NCBI RefSeq assembly: GCF_025148445.1
Contig: NZ_CP102270.1
Location: forward strand, 2,219,001-2,283,000
Reading direction: 5' to 3'
Source of the DNA: Eshraghiella crossota
GTDB taxonomy: Bacteria > Bacillota > Clostridia > Lachnospirales > Lachnospiraceae
Length of the DNA: 64,000 nucleotides
In this document: one piece after another, positions 26,793 to 35,192 of the stretch
How the letters are laid out: each line of letters begins with the position of its first letter
Numbering within the stretch: position 1 is the first letter of the stretch
Position numbers and translations under genes: made by a program
Notes under the pieces: model-generated
Databases searched by the model: none
The model's input: only the letters and a program-made list of their open reading frames with translations
What the model was told of the DNA's origin: nothing

Positions 26793-27563
26793 TTATAACT
26801 GTCCCAGATTAACAGCTCTTTCAAGGGTTGAATCGATGGACTGTATAACTTTCTGGCTGCTCTCGTAGTCCCTTGCAATGGTAATCATATTAACCATTTC
26901 GGAAACCACATTAACATTAGAGCTTTCAAGGTATCCCTGATACACTTTGCCCTGTGCAGCTTTAGTTGTTGCGCCATCGATGGCTGTATACATATTCTCG
27001 CCAAATTTTTTCAGATAATCATAGTCTTCAAAATCGGTAATCTGAAGTCTGGCTACTTCTTCGCCATCTGCTTCAATTATTCCCGATTCGTTAATCGAAA
27101 CTTCCGTTCCGACAGGAATTGTAATAAGACCACCATCATCCCCTAAAACGAAATCGCCATCCTTGGTCATAAGAATCCCTTCAGAGTTAACGGTAAAACT
27201 ACCGTCCCTTGTATATCTTACAGATTCAGTTCCGTTCTTATCAGCGTATGAAATCGCAAAGAATCCATTCCCGCTTAATGCCAGATCGTAGGTATTGCCT
27301 GTCTCTCTTAAATTGCCTGTTGAATAATCGGTATATGTCTCACCAATCTTTACTCCAAGGCTCATATATCCGATAGGTCTGTCAATGTAGCTGTCTGTCT
27401 CATCATTAATCTTGATAGCTAACATATCCTTAAATGCCTGCGATGTTGCGCCTTCCTTTTTATAAGCTGTTGTTGCAGAGTTAGCTAAATTATTGCTGAC
27501 CACATCAAGTCTTTTCATCTCATTAACCATGCCCGTGGCACCTGTATATAACGCTCTTACCAT
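26793..27563 (-). CDS. flhO: Flagellar rod protein FlgF/FlhO-like
   Basis: Rod protein, 256 residues. The start is the ATG at 27563 (MVRALYTGATGMVNEMKRLD), eleven bases after AAGGAG; an in-frame TTG three codons earlier touches the ribosome site. LDVVSNNLANSATTAYKKEG, ALSGNGFFAISYADKNGTES and the C-terminal YLESSNVNVVSEMVNMITIA are typical of FlgF/FlgG. It lies between mbl and flgG, matching the Bacillus mbl-flhO-flhP order. Confidence 0.92.
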   Translation of the reverse strand: MVRALYTGATGMVNEMKRLDVVSNNLANSATTAYKKEGATSQAFKDMLAIKINDETDSYIDRPIGYMSLGVKIGETYTDYSTGNLRETGNTYDLALSGNGFFAISYADKNGTESVRYTRDGSFTVNSEGILMTKDGDFVLGDDGGLITIPVGTEVSINESGIIEADGEEVARLQITDFEDYDYLKKFGENMYTAIDGATTKAAQGKVYQGYLESSNVNVVSEMVNMITIARDYESSQKVIQSIDSTLERAVNLGQL

Positions 27564-27591
27564 ATTCTGCAAAACTCCTTATAATTTATGT

Positions 27592-28578
27592 TTATCTTTC
27601 ACCGGCAAGGAATTCAATAAATTTTCCGGTACCTATAGCAACTGCGGTCATAGGATCTTCCGCTGTCATTGTATTGATACCTGTCTTCTCTTCAATGAGT
27701 TCCTCAAGTCCCTGTAAAAGGCTTCCGCCACCTGTGAGGACTATTCCTCTGTCAGCTATATCTGCTGCCAGTTCAGGCGGTGTTTTTTCAAGAACACTAT
27801 GGATAGCTTCAACTATCTGTGCTGTAGCTTCCTTAAGTGCTTCTTCCGTTTCTGTAGATGTAACCGTAACTGTCTTAGGAAGACCTGTCACAAGATTACG
27901 TCCTCTGATATCCATAGACACTGCTTCAGCACTAGGATAAGCACTTCCTATCTTAATCTTAATATCCTCAGCAGTTCTTTCACCGATAAGAAGATTATGC
28001 TTCTTACGCATATATCTTATAATTGCTTCATCAAAATCATCTCCGGCGATTTTAATTGAGGTACTTACTACGGTTCCTCCAAGTGAAATAACCGCAATAT
28101 CCGTTGTACCGCCGCCAATATCAACTATCATGTTACCACATGGTCTTGATATATCTATGCCTGCACCGATTGCTGCTGCTATCGGTTCTTCAATAATTGC
28201 AACCTCTCTTGCTCCTGCCTGATAAGTCGCATCTTCTACTGCTTTCTTCTCAACCTCGGTAACTCCGCTGGGAACACACACACTTATACGGGGTTTTTTA
28301 AGAATTTTCTTACCGAGTGCTTTCTGTATAAAATACTTAAGCATCTTCTCTGTTACCGTATAATCCGAAATAACACCCTGTCTCAAAGGTCTTACGGCAA
28401 CAATATTGCCCGGAGTTCTTCCAAGCATAAGCCTTGCTTCTTCTCCGATTGCCTTAATTTTATTCGTATCTCTATCAAAAGCAACCACTGACGGCTCCTT
28501 CAAAACAACACCTTTGCCCTTAATATAAACAAGGATGCTGGCTGTACCTAAATCGATTCCAATATCTGTACTGATCAT
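27592..28578 (-). CDS. mbl: MreB-family actin-like protein (Mbl)
   Basis: Cytoskeletal ATPase that guides lateral cell-wall synthesis. It has 328 residues. The start at 28578 (MISTDIGIDLGTASILVYIK) follows AAAGGGGATC. An upstream in-frame extension is not conserved. Phosphate 1 motif DIGIDLGTAS, phosphate 2 MIVDIGGGTTDIAVISLGG, connect motifs EEPIAAAIGAG and the adenosine motif GIVLTGGGSLLQGLEELI are intact. Linkage to flhO and flhP identifies it as the Mbl-position paralogue. It has both a sigma-A-type and a sigma-28-type promoter. Confidence 0.93.
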   Translation of the reverse strand: MISTDIGIDLGTASILVYIKGKGVVLKEPSVVAFDRDTNKIKAIGEEARLMLGRTPGNIVAVRPLRQGVISDYTVTEKMLKYFIQKALGKKILKKPRISVCVPSGVTEVEKKAVEDATYQAGAREVAIIEEPIAAAIGAGIDISRPCGNMIVDIGGGTTDIAVISLGGTVVSTSIKIAGDDFDEAIIRYMRKKHNLLIGERTAEDIKIKIGSAYPSAEAVSMDIRGRNLVTGLPKTVTVTSTETEEALKEATAQIVEAIHSVLEKTPPELAADIADRGIVLTGGGSLLQGLEELIEEKTGINTMTAEDPMTAVAIGTGKFIEFLAGER

Positions 28579-28629
28579 TGTAGATCCCCTTTCGCTTTTT
28601 TCTATAGAATAGAATGTAATAAAAAACAT

Positions 28630-28658
28630 ATTCTATAGTATTATAAACAATTAATCAA
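28630..28658 (-). promoter_or_regulatory. Sigma-A-type promoter of mbl
   Basis: On the minus strand there is TTGATT (28653-28658), a 17-base spacer and TAGAAT (28630-28635), about 50 bases before the mbl start. Confidence 0.55.
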
Positions 28659-28707
28659 AATAATAAAAGAGGATTTTTAAAATTTATTTATAATTATTTC
28701 TTATAAT

Positions 28708-28735
28708 ATATCGGCAGGTTTTTAAAAATAATTTA
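28708..28735 (-). promoter_or_regulatory. Sigma-28 promoter of mbl-flhO-flgG
   Basis: On the minus strand there is TAAA (28732-28735), a 16-base spacer and GCCGATAT (28708-28715), a full match to the SigD/FliA consensus. It begins inside the trkH stop region and reads into mbl. Confidence 0.75.
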
Positions 28736-28737
28736 TG

Positions 28738-30204
28738 CTATACCCTGCTTTTTCTTTTGCTACTGAATATTTCTCTTATGATTGCAGGATGGAATAATAT
28801 CAGCAGTGGAAAAAGTTCCAGTCTTCCCGCCAGCATATCAAACATCATAACGTATTTGCTTAGTGCGGAAAAGCCTCCGAAATTGCAGATGGGTCCGACT
28901 TTTGAAAGTCCCGGTCCTACATTATTGATTGTAGCCGCAACCGCTGTAAAATTGGTAGTAAAATCCTTATTTTCCAGTGAAACAAGTAAAACTGAAACCG
29001 TAAAAATAATTATAAATGTCAGAAAATATACATTAACAGAACGCACAACCTCGTGTTCTACGGGCTTCCCATCCATTTTAATCTTCTTGATTATTTTAGG
29101 ATGGATATATGAATCAGTTTCCTTTCCCAATGACTTAATAAGAATAACTAATCTTGATACTTTAATACCTCCACCCGTACTTCCCGCACAGGCACCGATA
29201 AACATTAATATGACAAGTATGGTTTTGGATGCCTCAGGCCACAGATTAAAATCAGTGGTAGAAAAACCTGTAGTTGTAATAATTGAAGCAACCTGGAATG
29301 CTGAATCCGTAATGGCATTTACGGCACTTGTTGACATCTTAAGTATGTTAAAAAAGATACATACAACGGAAACAATAATTATTATAAGATAGGCCTTTAC
29401 CTCCTCCATAGCAAACGCACTTTTGAATTTCTTATAAAGTATAAGATAATATGCGTTAAAATTAACCCCGAAGAGTATCATAAAGATTGTAACAACCCAT
29501 TTTATATAAAGTGAATATCCCGCTATACTGTCATTTTTGATACCGAATCCACCGGTACCTGCAGTACCGAAACTCGTAGTTATGGCATCAAATACAGGCA
29601 TTCTTCCGCAGATAAGCAATATAATCTGTATAATAGTAAGTCCGAAATATATAAGGTATAAAAGTCTGGCTGTTGTTTTCAGCTTAGGAACAAGCTTTCC
29701 AAAACTCGGTCCCGGGCTTTCTGCCCTCATCAGATTTACATTAGAGCCGCCGCTAAGCGGTACAACTGCCAGCAGGAATACAAGAACACCCATACCACCT
29801 ATCCAGTGGGTAAAGCTTCGCCAGAACATCGACGTATGGGATAACGATTCCACATCGTCAAGTATGGTTGCTCCGGTTGTGGTGAATCCGGATATTGTCT
29901 CAAAAAGAGCATTGGTAAATGACGGTATTTCCTTTGTAAGCACAAATGGTATACATCCGAAAATACTGAGCATAATCCAGCTAAGTGCTGTGGAAACGCA
30001 TCCTTCTTTTAAATAAAACACCGTATCCTTCGGTTTTTTGAATGTAAGCAAAAAACCAAATGCAAGGCATCCCAGTGCCACTACCAGATAAGAAAGGCCT
30101 TCTTCCTCTTTGTAAATAACGGAAACAAGGCATGGCAGAGCCATAAGTGCCCCTTCTAATTTTAAAACGGATCCTAAAATATATCGTATTATCGAACTAT
30201 TCAT
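28738..30204 (-). CDS. trkH: Trk potassium uptake membrane subunit TrkH
   Basis: Potassium-translocating membrane protein of the SKT superfamily, 488 residues and about 11-12 membrane segments. The four selectivity loops are visible: ISGFTTTGATIL, SFGTAGTGGFGIKND, ITTTGFSTTDFN and NNVGPGLSKVG. The gate region has GACAGSTGGGIKVSR. trkA lies 4 bases upstream, so channel and regulatory subunit are co-translated. It lacks an obvious terminator; the next promoter (for mbl) overlaps its end. Confidence 0.95.
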   Translation of the reverse strand: MNSSIIRYILGSVLKLEGALMALPCLVSVIYKEEEGLSYLVVALGCLAFGFLLTFKKPKDTVFYLKEGCVSTALSWIMLSIFGCIPFVLTKEIPSFTNALFETISGFTTTGATILDDVESLSHTSMFWRSFTHWIGGMGVLVFLLAVVPLSGGSNVNLMRAESPGPSFGKLVPKLKTTARLLYLIYFGLTIIQIILLICGRMPVFDAITTSFGTAGTGGFGIKNDSIAGYSLYIKWVVTIFMILFGVNFNAYYLILYKKFKSAFAMEEVKAYLIIIIVSVVCIFFNILKMSTSAVNAITDSAFQVASIITTTGFSTTDFNLWPEASKTILVILMFIGACAGSTGGGIKVSRLVILIKSLGKETDSYIHPKIIKKIKMDGKPVEHEVVRSVNVYFLTFIIIFTVSVLLVSLENKDFTTNFTAVAATINNVGPGLSKVGPICNFGGFSALSKYVMMFDMLAGRLELFPLLILFHPAIIREIFSSKRKSRV

Positions 30205-30208
30205 TTCA

Positions 30209-31597
30209 TTACTTCCTCAATATATCCTGAATATCATTAAATCCCGAATGTGTGGTCATTACCATTACGGTATCACCGACTTCAATTGTGTCATTACCTG
30301 TAGGAATAATTATCCTGCCGTTTCTGTTAATGAAACATAACAAAAGGTTCTTATGCAGGCATAAATCCTTAATCGGAATGCCCGTAACTTCAGAGGATTC
30401 CTTAATGCTAAATTCTATTGCCTCTGCCCTTGAACCAAACAAATGATATAAAGTCTCGATGTTGCTTCCCACCGAATCCTTTTTTGCTCTTGCATAAGCA
30501 ATAATAGCTTCAGAGGTGATATATCTTGGATATACCACACTTCCCAAATCAAGGGAATTAATTACATCCTTAAAAGAAGAACGGTTGATTTCCGTTACAA
30601 CCTTGGCATTACTGTGCTTTCTTGCATGAAGCGTAAGGAGGATATTTTCTTCATCTATTCCCGTAAGAGGTACAAAAGAAGCTGCCATACCAAGTCCCTC
30701 TTCATTAAGAGTGTCCTCGTCCGTTCCGTCCCCGTTAATTATAACGGCCTTAGGAAGAAGTACACTAAGCTGTTCACATCTGGCTTTGTTCTTCTCAATT
30801 ATCTTAACTGAGATTCCTCTCTTTATAAGCTGGTCGGCAAGATAATAACTTACTTTACCACCACCGACTATCATTGTATTCTTAACCTTTCCTGTAAGTA
30901 TTCCTATGTTCTTAAGAAATGGTACTGCCCTTGAACGTTGTGCCACAAAAGAAATCTTATCTCCAGCCTTTAAAACAAAATTACCTGATGGGATAATTAT
31001 CTCTCCATCTCTTTCAACTGCACATATAAGCACTTCCTTGGCAAGTGTGTTAATATTCATGATTGCCATTCCGTCAAGAGGATTGCCGGATTCAATTTTG
31101 AGCTTTATCATCTCTGCCTGTCCGTGTGCAAAAGAGTTAATTTCAAGTGCGGATGGCAGAAAAAGTATTCTTGATATTTCCTTGGCTGCTTCATATTCAG
31201 GATTAATAATAAGGGTAAGTCCAAGCTTATCCCTGAGATATGCGGTGTCCTTGCTGTAATCAGGGTCATGTACCCTTGCTATCGCAGCAGGATTACCTAC
31301 TCTCTTAGCTACCGTGCAGCATAAAAGATTAAGTTCATCCGAATCGGTAACCGCAATAAAAAGATCGGCCTTATTGATTCCGGCTTCAAGCTGTGTGCTG
31401 AAGCTGGCTCCGTTTCCGATAACGCCCATCACATCATATGTATTAGCAAGTGTCTGTACTTTTTCACTGTTTTTATCAATTATCGTAACATCATTGCCCT
31501 CGTGACGTAACTGTTCAACAAGTGTAGAACCTACTTTACCGCACCCGACAATAATAACATTCAGGGATTTTTTGGTTGAATTGCCTGTACCAGCCAT
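30209..31597 (-). CDS. trkA: Trk potassium uptake regulatory subunit TrkA
   Basis: Cytoplasmic NAD(H)/ATP-binding gating subunit of TrkH, 462 residues in two RCK_N/RCK_C halves. The first Rossmann motif is VIIVGCGKVGSTLVEQL, the second MIVGGGKVSYYLADQLI. The RCK_C domains have GIPIKDLCLHKNLLLCFINR and similar. The start is the ATG at 31597 (MAGTGNSTKKSLN); an in-frame GTG overlaps GAGG. It lies between an HTH regulator and trkH. Confidence 0.94.
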   Translation of the reverse strand: MAGTGNSTKKSLNVIIVGCGKVGSTLVEQLRHEGNDVTIIDKNSEKVQTLANTYDVMGVIGNGASFSTQLEAGINKADLFIAVTDSDELNLLCCTVAKRVGNPAAIARVHDPDYSKDTAYLRDKLGLTLIINPEYEAAKEISRILFLPSALEINSFAHGQAEMIKLKIESGNPLDGMAIMNINTLAKEVLICAVERDGEIIIPSGNFVLKAGDKISFVAQRSRAVPFLKNIGILTGKVKNTMIVGGGKVSYYLADQLIKRGISVKIIEKNKARCEQLSVLLPKAVIINGDGTDEDTLNEEGLGMAASFVPLTGIDEENILLTLHARKHSNAKVVTEINRSSFKDVINSLDLGSVVYPRYITSEAIIAYARAKKDSVGSNIETLYHLFGSRAEAIEFSIKESSEVTGIPIKDLCLHKNLLLCFINRNGRIIIPTGNDTIEVGDTVMVMTTHSGFNDIQDILRK

Positions 31598-31622
31598 ATA
31601 TAACACCTCAAAAATAAATATA

Positions 31623-32087
31623 TTAGTCTATTGTATTTCTTATCCATAATTTTAATGACTCAATAGCAAGCGCCATATCGTCGAGATTATTCCGTATATT
31701 CAAAAAATCAATCTTTTCATCTTCGGATATATGTCCGTCCACAGTTATCTCAATGAGCCTGTCTTTCTGCTTCGTAAGAATATTAAGTGTTGCAAGCATC
31801 TCAAGAGTAATCTGTGAAAGTTCCTTTGTCTTGATTTCAGGCATATATTTCTGTCCGATATCGCAGCAATGGGTACAATAATAATTGCAAAGCGTTATAT
31901 CATTATAACTCTCTGACATTGCAATAACTTCCTCAGGGCGTGGAAAAGTCTTTTCATTTTCTATTTTCTCAATTCTGTCTGCTGATATAAATTCCAATGT
32001 TGCAGCAGCTCCCTCCCTCGTAAATCCGGCATTTTCCCTGCTTAATTGAAACCTTGTCTTATTCTCTTTTATTGATTTTCTTCCCAT
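31623..32087 (-). CDS. XRE-like helix-turn-helix regulator
   Basis: A 154-residue protein. The start at 32087 (MGRKSIKENKTRFQLSREN) has AGAGGG upstream and fits the -10 element at 32118-32123. A longer reading frame would start upstream of the transcription start. The N-terminal HTH is LSRENAGFTREGAAATLEFI, then SADRIEKIENEKTFPRPEEV. The middle has a cysteine cluster (CNYYCTHCCDIGQKY) that could bind metal. The C-terminus is helical. It heads the trkA-trkH operon, so a role in potassium uptake control is possible but unproven. Confidence 0.8.
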   Translation of the reverse strand: MGRKSIKENKTRFQLSRENAGFTREGAAATLEFISADRIEKIENEKTFPRPEEVIAMSESYNDITLCNYYCTHCCDIGQKYMPEIKTKELSQITLEMLATLNILTKQKDRLIEITVDGHISEDEKIDFLNIRNNLDDMALAIESLKLWIRNTID

Positions 32088-32117
32088 TTCATTCCCTCTG
32101 GCGTGATAATATCCTTC

Positions 32118-32123
32118 ATTATA
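32118..32123 (-). promoter_or_regulatory. -10 element of the HTH-trkA-trkH operon
   Basis: TATAAT on the minus strand, about 30 bases before the HTH start codon. The -35 is weak (TTTTCA region). It supports the shorter start chosen for the regulator. Confidence 0.45.
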
Positions 32124-32214
32124 ACTCATATTTATTTTTATGAAAAGTACAAACAATGGTTCTTTTTTATAATAATATCAAATAGAATGTACAAAATAAA
32201 ATAACGGAGAATTG

Positions 32215-32472
32215 ATGAAAGGATATATTGAAGAAAGAGCTGTTAAAGTAGCCCAGTATATTGTTGACAACAACGCAACCGTAAGGCAGACTGCTAAAAT
32301 GTTTGGTATCAGCAAAAGTACAATACATAAGGATGTTTCATGCCGCATAAATTATATCAATCCCTCCCTTGCCTCTGAAGCCAGAAAGGTACTGGATATT
32401 AATAAATCCGAACGTCATATCAGGGGCGGCATGGCCACTAAGGAAAAATATCTTTGTAAAAACAAATCATAA
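32215..32472 (+). CDS. spoIIID: Sporulation transcription regulator SpoIIID
   Basis: Mother-cell DNA-binding regulator of sporulation, 85 residues. The ATG at 32215 follows GGAG by five bases (an in-frame TTG sits directly before it). The HTH reads NNATVRQTAKMFGISKSTIH, then KDVSCRINYINPSLASEARK, then VLDINKSERHIRGG, the SpoIIID family pattern with normal length. In Bacillus spoIIID sits directly upstream of mbl; here it is 3.6 kb away and divergent from the trk operon. Its presence indicates a spore-forming lineage. Confidence 0.96.
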   Translation: MKGYIEERAVKVAQYIVDNNATVRQTAKMFGISKSTIHKDVSCRINYINPSLASEARKVLDINKSERHIRGGMATKEKYLCKNKS

Positions 32473-32479
32473 ATAACAA

Positions 32480-32511
32480 GGGCTGTCTTGAATCAACATG
32501 AAAGACAGCCC
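32480..32511. terminator. Convergent hairpin between spoIIID and the polysaccharide operon
   Basis: GGGCTGTCTT and AAGACAGCCC form a 10-bp perfect stem with a loop around GAATCAACATGA, between two convergent stop codons. The T-runs are poor on both sides, so termination strength is uncertain. Confidence 0.6.
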
Positions 32512-32517
32512 GTTAAA

Positions 32518-33744
32518 TTATAATTCAATTCCGTTTTTCTTAAGAAGTTCTCTTGCACTTTCAACCGAATCCACTCCGGTTTTATTCTTAATAGGTGCAA
32601 ATTCTTTTTCCCTCACTACTTCATACGCCAGACACGAATCAAGCAGCTTAATCATATCGAGAATAAGTGTTTCATACTTGTAACCGTTTGGTTCCTCGGG
32701 ATTAACCTCGTTACCGTCCGCATCTATACACGCAATCTTCTTTTCAACCACATGTGGCGGAAGCTTCATGGCTGCAATTCTGTCAAGTTCCTCCGTCTTA
32801 AAAAGGTAATTAAGAATCACTCCGAAATTATATGCCGGCTCGCCCTTTTCGTTTACCGCATTTTTCATTTCGTCTGTTAATTCATAATATTCAACTATTG
32901 ACGGATGATTATCCTCAAGACAGAGCACACCTACTTTTTCGTCTTTATTGACTTTTCTTATTACTTTTGAACCACATACACAATTATTGGATATTGTTGC
33001 ACCCACAAAACATGGGTCTGCAATACGTTGTAAAACATTATCCACCGCAAAAACATTAAGCCATTCTATTCCGGCTCCGGCAATAATTTTATCATATCCT
33101 GCTTTCTTAAGGGACAAATACCAGCCGCCGTTTCCATTAGGAGATGTTGCTATTCTCGACTTTGATTCCATAAGGAATCTGCCCTCGTAATCGCTTGCAG
33201 GTGCCATGTCCTGTACAAAGAAATGGATATAATCGCAAGGATATCCAAAGTAATTTTTTTCTTTAAAAAATTCAATTGTATCTGTGTTGTTTTTTTCACT
33301 TGTCATCACAAACAGATGTACATACGAACCTGTTTCATTAACCACATCCATGAGATTCTCTATCAGTCGTTCAAAAATATATACGTGTCTGGTAATTCCT
33401 ATGTCAAAAACACCTTTTGGCTTATCGGAACCGAGTCGTGTACCCATTCCTCCCGCTAAAAGGACAGCACCCACTTTTCCTTTTGCAATAGCGTCCTTAC
33501 CTACAGCCATATAATGTTCTTTTGAGGAATTTATCTCATCCACGGTTGTAACACTTATTGGTGTAATAATGCCCCTTTTTTCGGCTTTTCTATTGTCGTG
33601 TCCGGCTTTTGCAAATTCAAAATCCGTCATGCTTATCTGCCTTAACAGTTCCTTCCTGTCGCTGTCATCAAGTTCATCATAATAATCAAGTACATGTTCC
33701 TGACCGTATTTTTTTAAAGTATCAAATGCTTCATTATAATTCAT
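32518..33744 (-). CDS. UDP-sugar pyrophosphorylase, eukaryotic UAP1-like
   Basis: Nucleotidyltransferase of the UDPGP type 1 family, 408 residues. It converts a sugar-1-phosphate (probably HexNAc-1-P or glucose-1-P) and UTP to UDP-sugar. The signature VGAVLLAGGMGTRLGSDKPK is followed by the family's VHLFVMTSEKN and GAGIEWLNVFAVDNVL. Late EEPNGYKYETLILDM matches the eukaryote-like UDP-GlcNAc pyrophosphorylase group rather than bacterial GalU or GlmU. It is the last gene of the polysaccharide operon and would supply UDP-sugar. Exact specificity is not readable. Confidence 0.85.
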   Translation of the reverse strand: MNYNEAFDTLKKYGQEHVLDYYDELDDSDRKELLRQISMTDFEFAKAGHDNRKAEKRGIITPISVTTVDEINSSKEHYMAVGKDAIAKGKVGAVLLAGGMGTRLGSDKPKGVFDIGITRHVYIFERLIENLMDVVNETGSYVHLFVMTSEKNNTDTIEFFKEKNYFGYPCDYIHFFVQDMAPASDYEGRFLMESKSRIATSPNGNGGWYLSLKKAGYDKIIAGAGIEWLNVFAVDNVLQRIADPCFVGATISNNCVCGSKVIRKVNKDEKVGVLCLEDNHPSIVEYYELTDEMKNAVNEKGEPAYNFGVILNYLFKTEELDRIAAMKLPPHVVEKKIACIDADGNEVNPEEPNGYKYETLILDMIKLLDSCLAYEVVREKEFAPIKNKTGVDSVESARELLKKNGIEL

Positions 33745-33762
33745 AAAGACCTCACAATAATT

Positions 33763-35184
33763 TTATTTTGCTCCTCCATGGTGAAATACCACAGCGATTG
33801 TCTTAAACAGGATTTTAAAATCCAGTCCTATGCTCCAGTTATCTATGTACTCAAGATCCAGCTTAACTACTTCTTCAAAATCTTCTATGTCGCTTCTTCC
33901 ACTGACCTGCCACATTCCAGTCATTCCCGGTTTCATACTGAGTCTCCTTTTATGATAACCCTCGTACTGCCTGAATTCATCCACGGTAGGAGGTCTTGTT
34001 CCCACAAGGCTCATATCGCCTTTTAATACGTTAAAAAACTGGGGAAGCTCATCTATGCTTGTCTTACGGATAAATTTACCTACTTTGGTAATTCTTGGGT
34101 CGTCAGTCATCTTAAACATAAGACCCTTCATCTCATTCTGCTCCATAAGTGCTTTTTTCCGTTCTTCTGCATCCTTATACATTGAGCGGAATTTATATAC
34201 ATAGAAAAAACGTCCGTTTTTTCCTACTCTTCTCTGTTTGAAAATAAGTGGTCCTCTTGACTCGATTAAGATAGCAGGTGCCACAAAAATACTTACAATC
34301 AGTGTTATTGCTATACCCACAAGAGAACCTATAATGTCTATCAGTCGTTTGACCGCCAGACTCCAGGGATTATAAAAATTATTGGCGAATGTAAGAACCG
34401 GAATATCTCCCAGCATTGAAAGACTCTTATTAAAGTCATTGAAGCTGTCCAAGGCATGGAAACTTAAATGCACCGTTGTTCCCATATTTTCAAGTTCCAT
34501 AACAAGTTTACTTAATTCTTTATTGGATATCTCATCTGTCTCTATAAAAACTTCATCTATAATCTGCCCTTTTATATATGTCAGAACATCATCACACCCT
34601 GCAACTACAGGAATATTATGATACACCCTGCCGGTAAAATTCTTATCCATCACCGCCATACCGCTTATCCTGTTTGTCCACTCAACATTCCTTTTCATAT
34701 TATCAATCACATTCTCTATATTGCCCGAGGTTGTAATGATAAAAAGCTGGCTTGTTTTCTTGTGGTTCTTATATATTTTTACAAGGTATATTCTTACAAG
34801 TATTCTGAAGAAAAACATCAGAAATATGTTAAATACAACTGTACAGATGTAAACACCTCTTGACGCGGTATCAAAACTGTCACCGATAAACAGCATTATT
34901 GCGTATGCCGCAGCAAATAATATATTAAGCTTAATACACTGTACAAATTCCTCGAATATCTTTCTTTCGATGAATTTTCTGTTGGTATTAAAAACCATAT
35001 AAACTACTGCGAAAGCAATAAGAACCATGCCGAAACGTTCCTTTGTCTCAGCAAATTCCATTACATCTAATTTTCTTATAAAACCTGTCCAGAAAAATGC
35101 TGCCATAAAATAACTGCATATTACTGCGAGCATATCTGTAAACAACAAAATAACGTTCTGGATATATTGCTTCTTCTGGTACAT
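33763..35184 (-). CDS. Polyprenyl-phosphate sugar-1-P transferase, copy B
   Basis: Initiating enzyme of polysaccharide synthesis of the WbaP/WcaJ/CpsE family, 473 residues. Four N-terminal membrane segments precede a CoA-binding-like domain (~130-250). One further membrane segment and the catalytic bacterial sugar transferase domain follow: ILIESRGPLIFKQRRVGKNG, YKFRSMYKDAEERKKAL, DELPQFFNVLKGDMSLVGTR and MKPGMTGMWQVSGRSDIEDF. It is closely related to copy A (38986-40407), especially in the last ~200 residues. It sits between the LCP protein and the pyrophosphorylase. Confidence 0.92.
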   Translation of the reverse strand: MYQKKQYIQNVILLFTDMLAVICSYFMAAFFWTGFIRKLDVMEFAETKERFGMVLIAFAVVYMVFNTNRKFIERKIFEEFVQCIKLNILFAAAYAIMLFIGDSFDTASRGVYICTVVFNIFLMFFFRILVRIYLVKIYKNHKKTSQLFIITTSGNIENVIDNMKRNVEWTNRISGMAVMDKNFTGRVYHNIPVVAGCDDVLTYIKGQIIDEVFIETDEISNKELSKLVMELENMGTTVHLSFHALDSFNDFNKSLSMLGDIPVLTFANNFYNPWSLAVKRLIDIIGSLVGIAITLIVSIFVAPAILIESRGPLIFKQRRVGKNGRFFYVYKFRSMYKDAEERKKALMEQNEMKGLMFKMTDDPRITKVGKFIRKTSIDELPQFFNVLKGDMSLVGTRPPTVDEFRQYEGYHKRRLSMKPGMTGMWQVSGRSDIEDFEEVVKLDLEYIDNWSIGLDFKILFKTIAVVFHHGGAK

Positions 35185-35192
35185 ATTTTGTC

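Noticed and set aside
28757-29392. A 211-codon plus-strand frame
   Set aside because: Mirror of trkH; the minus-strand frame has all four selectivity loops.
32480-32511. Strong terminator for the polysaccharide operon
   Set aside because: The stem is perfect, but neither side has a proper T-run, so it is reported only as a convergent hairpin of uncertain strength.
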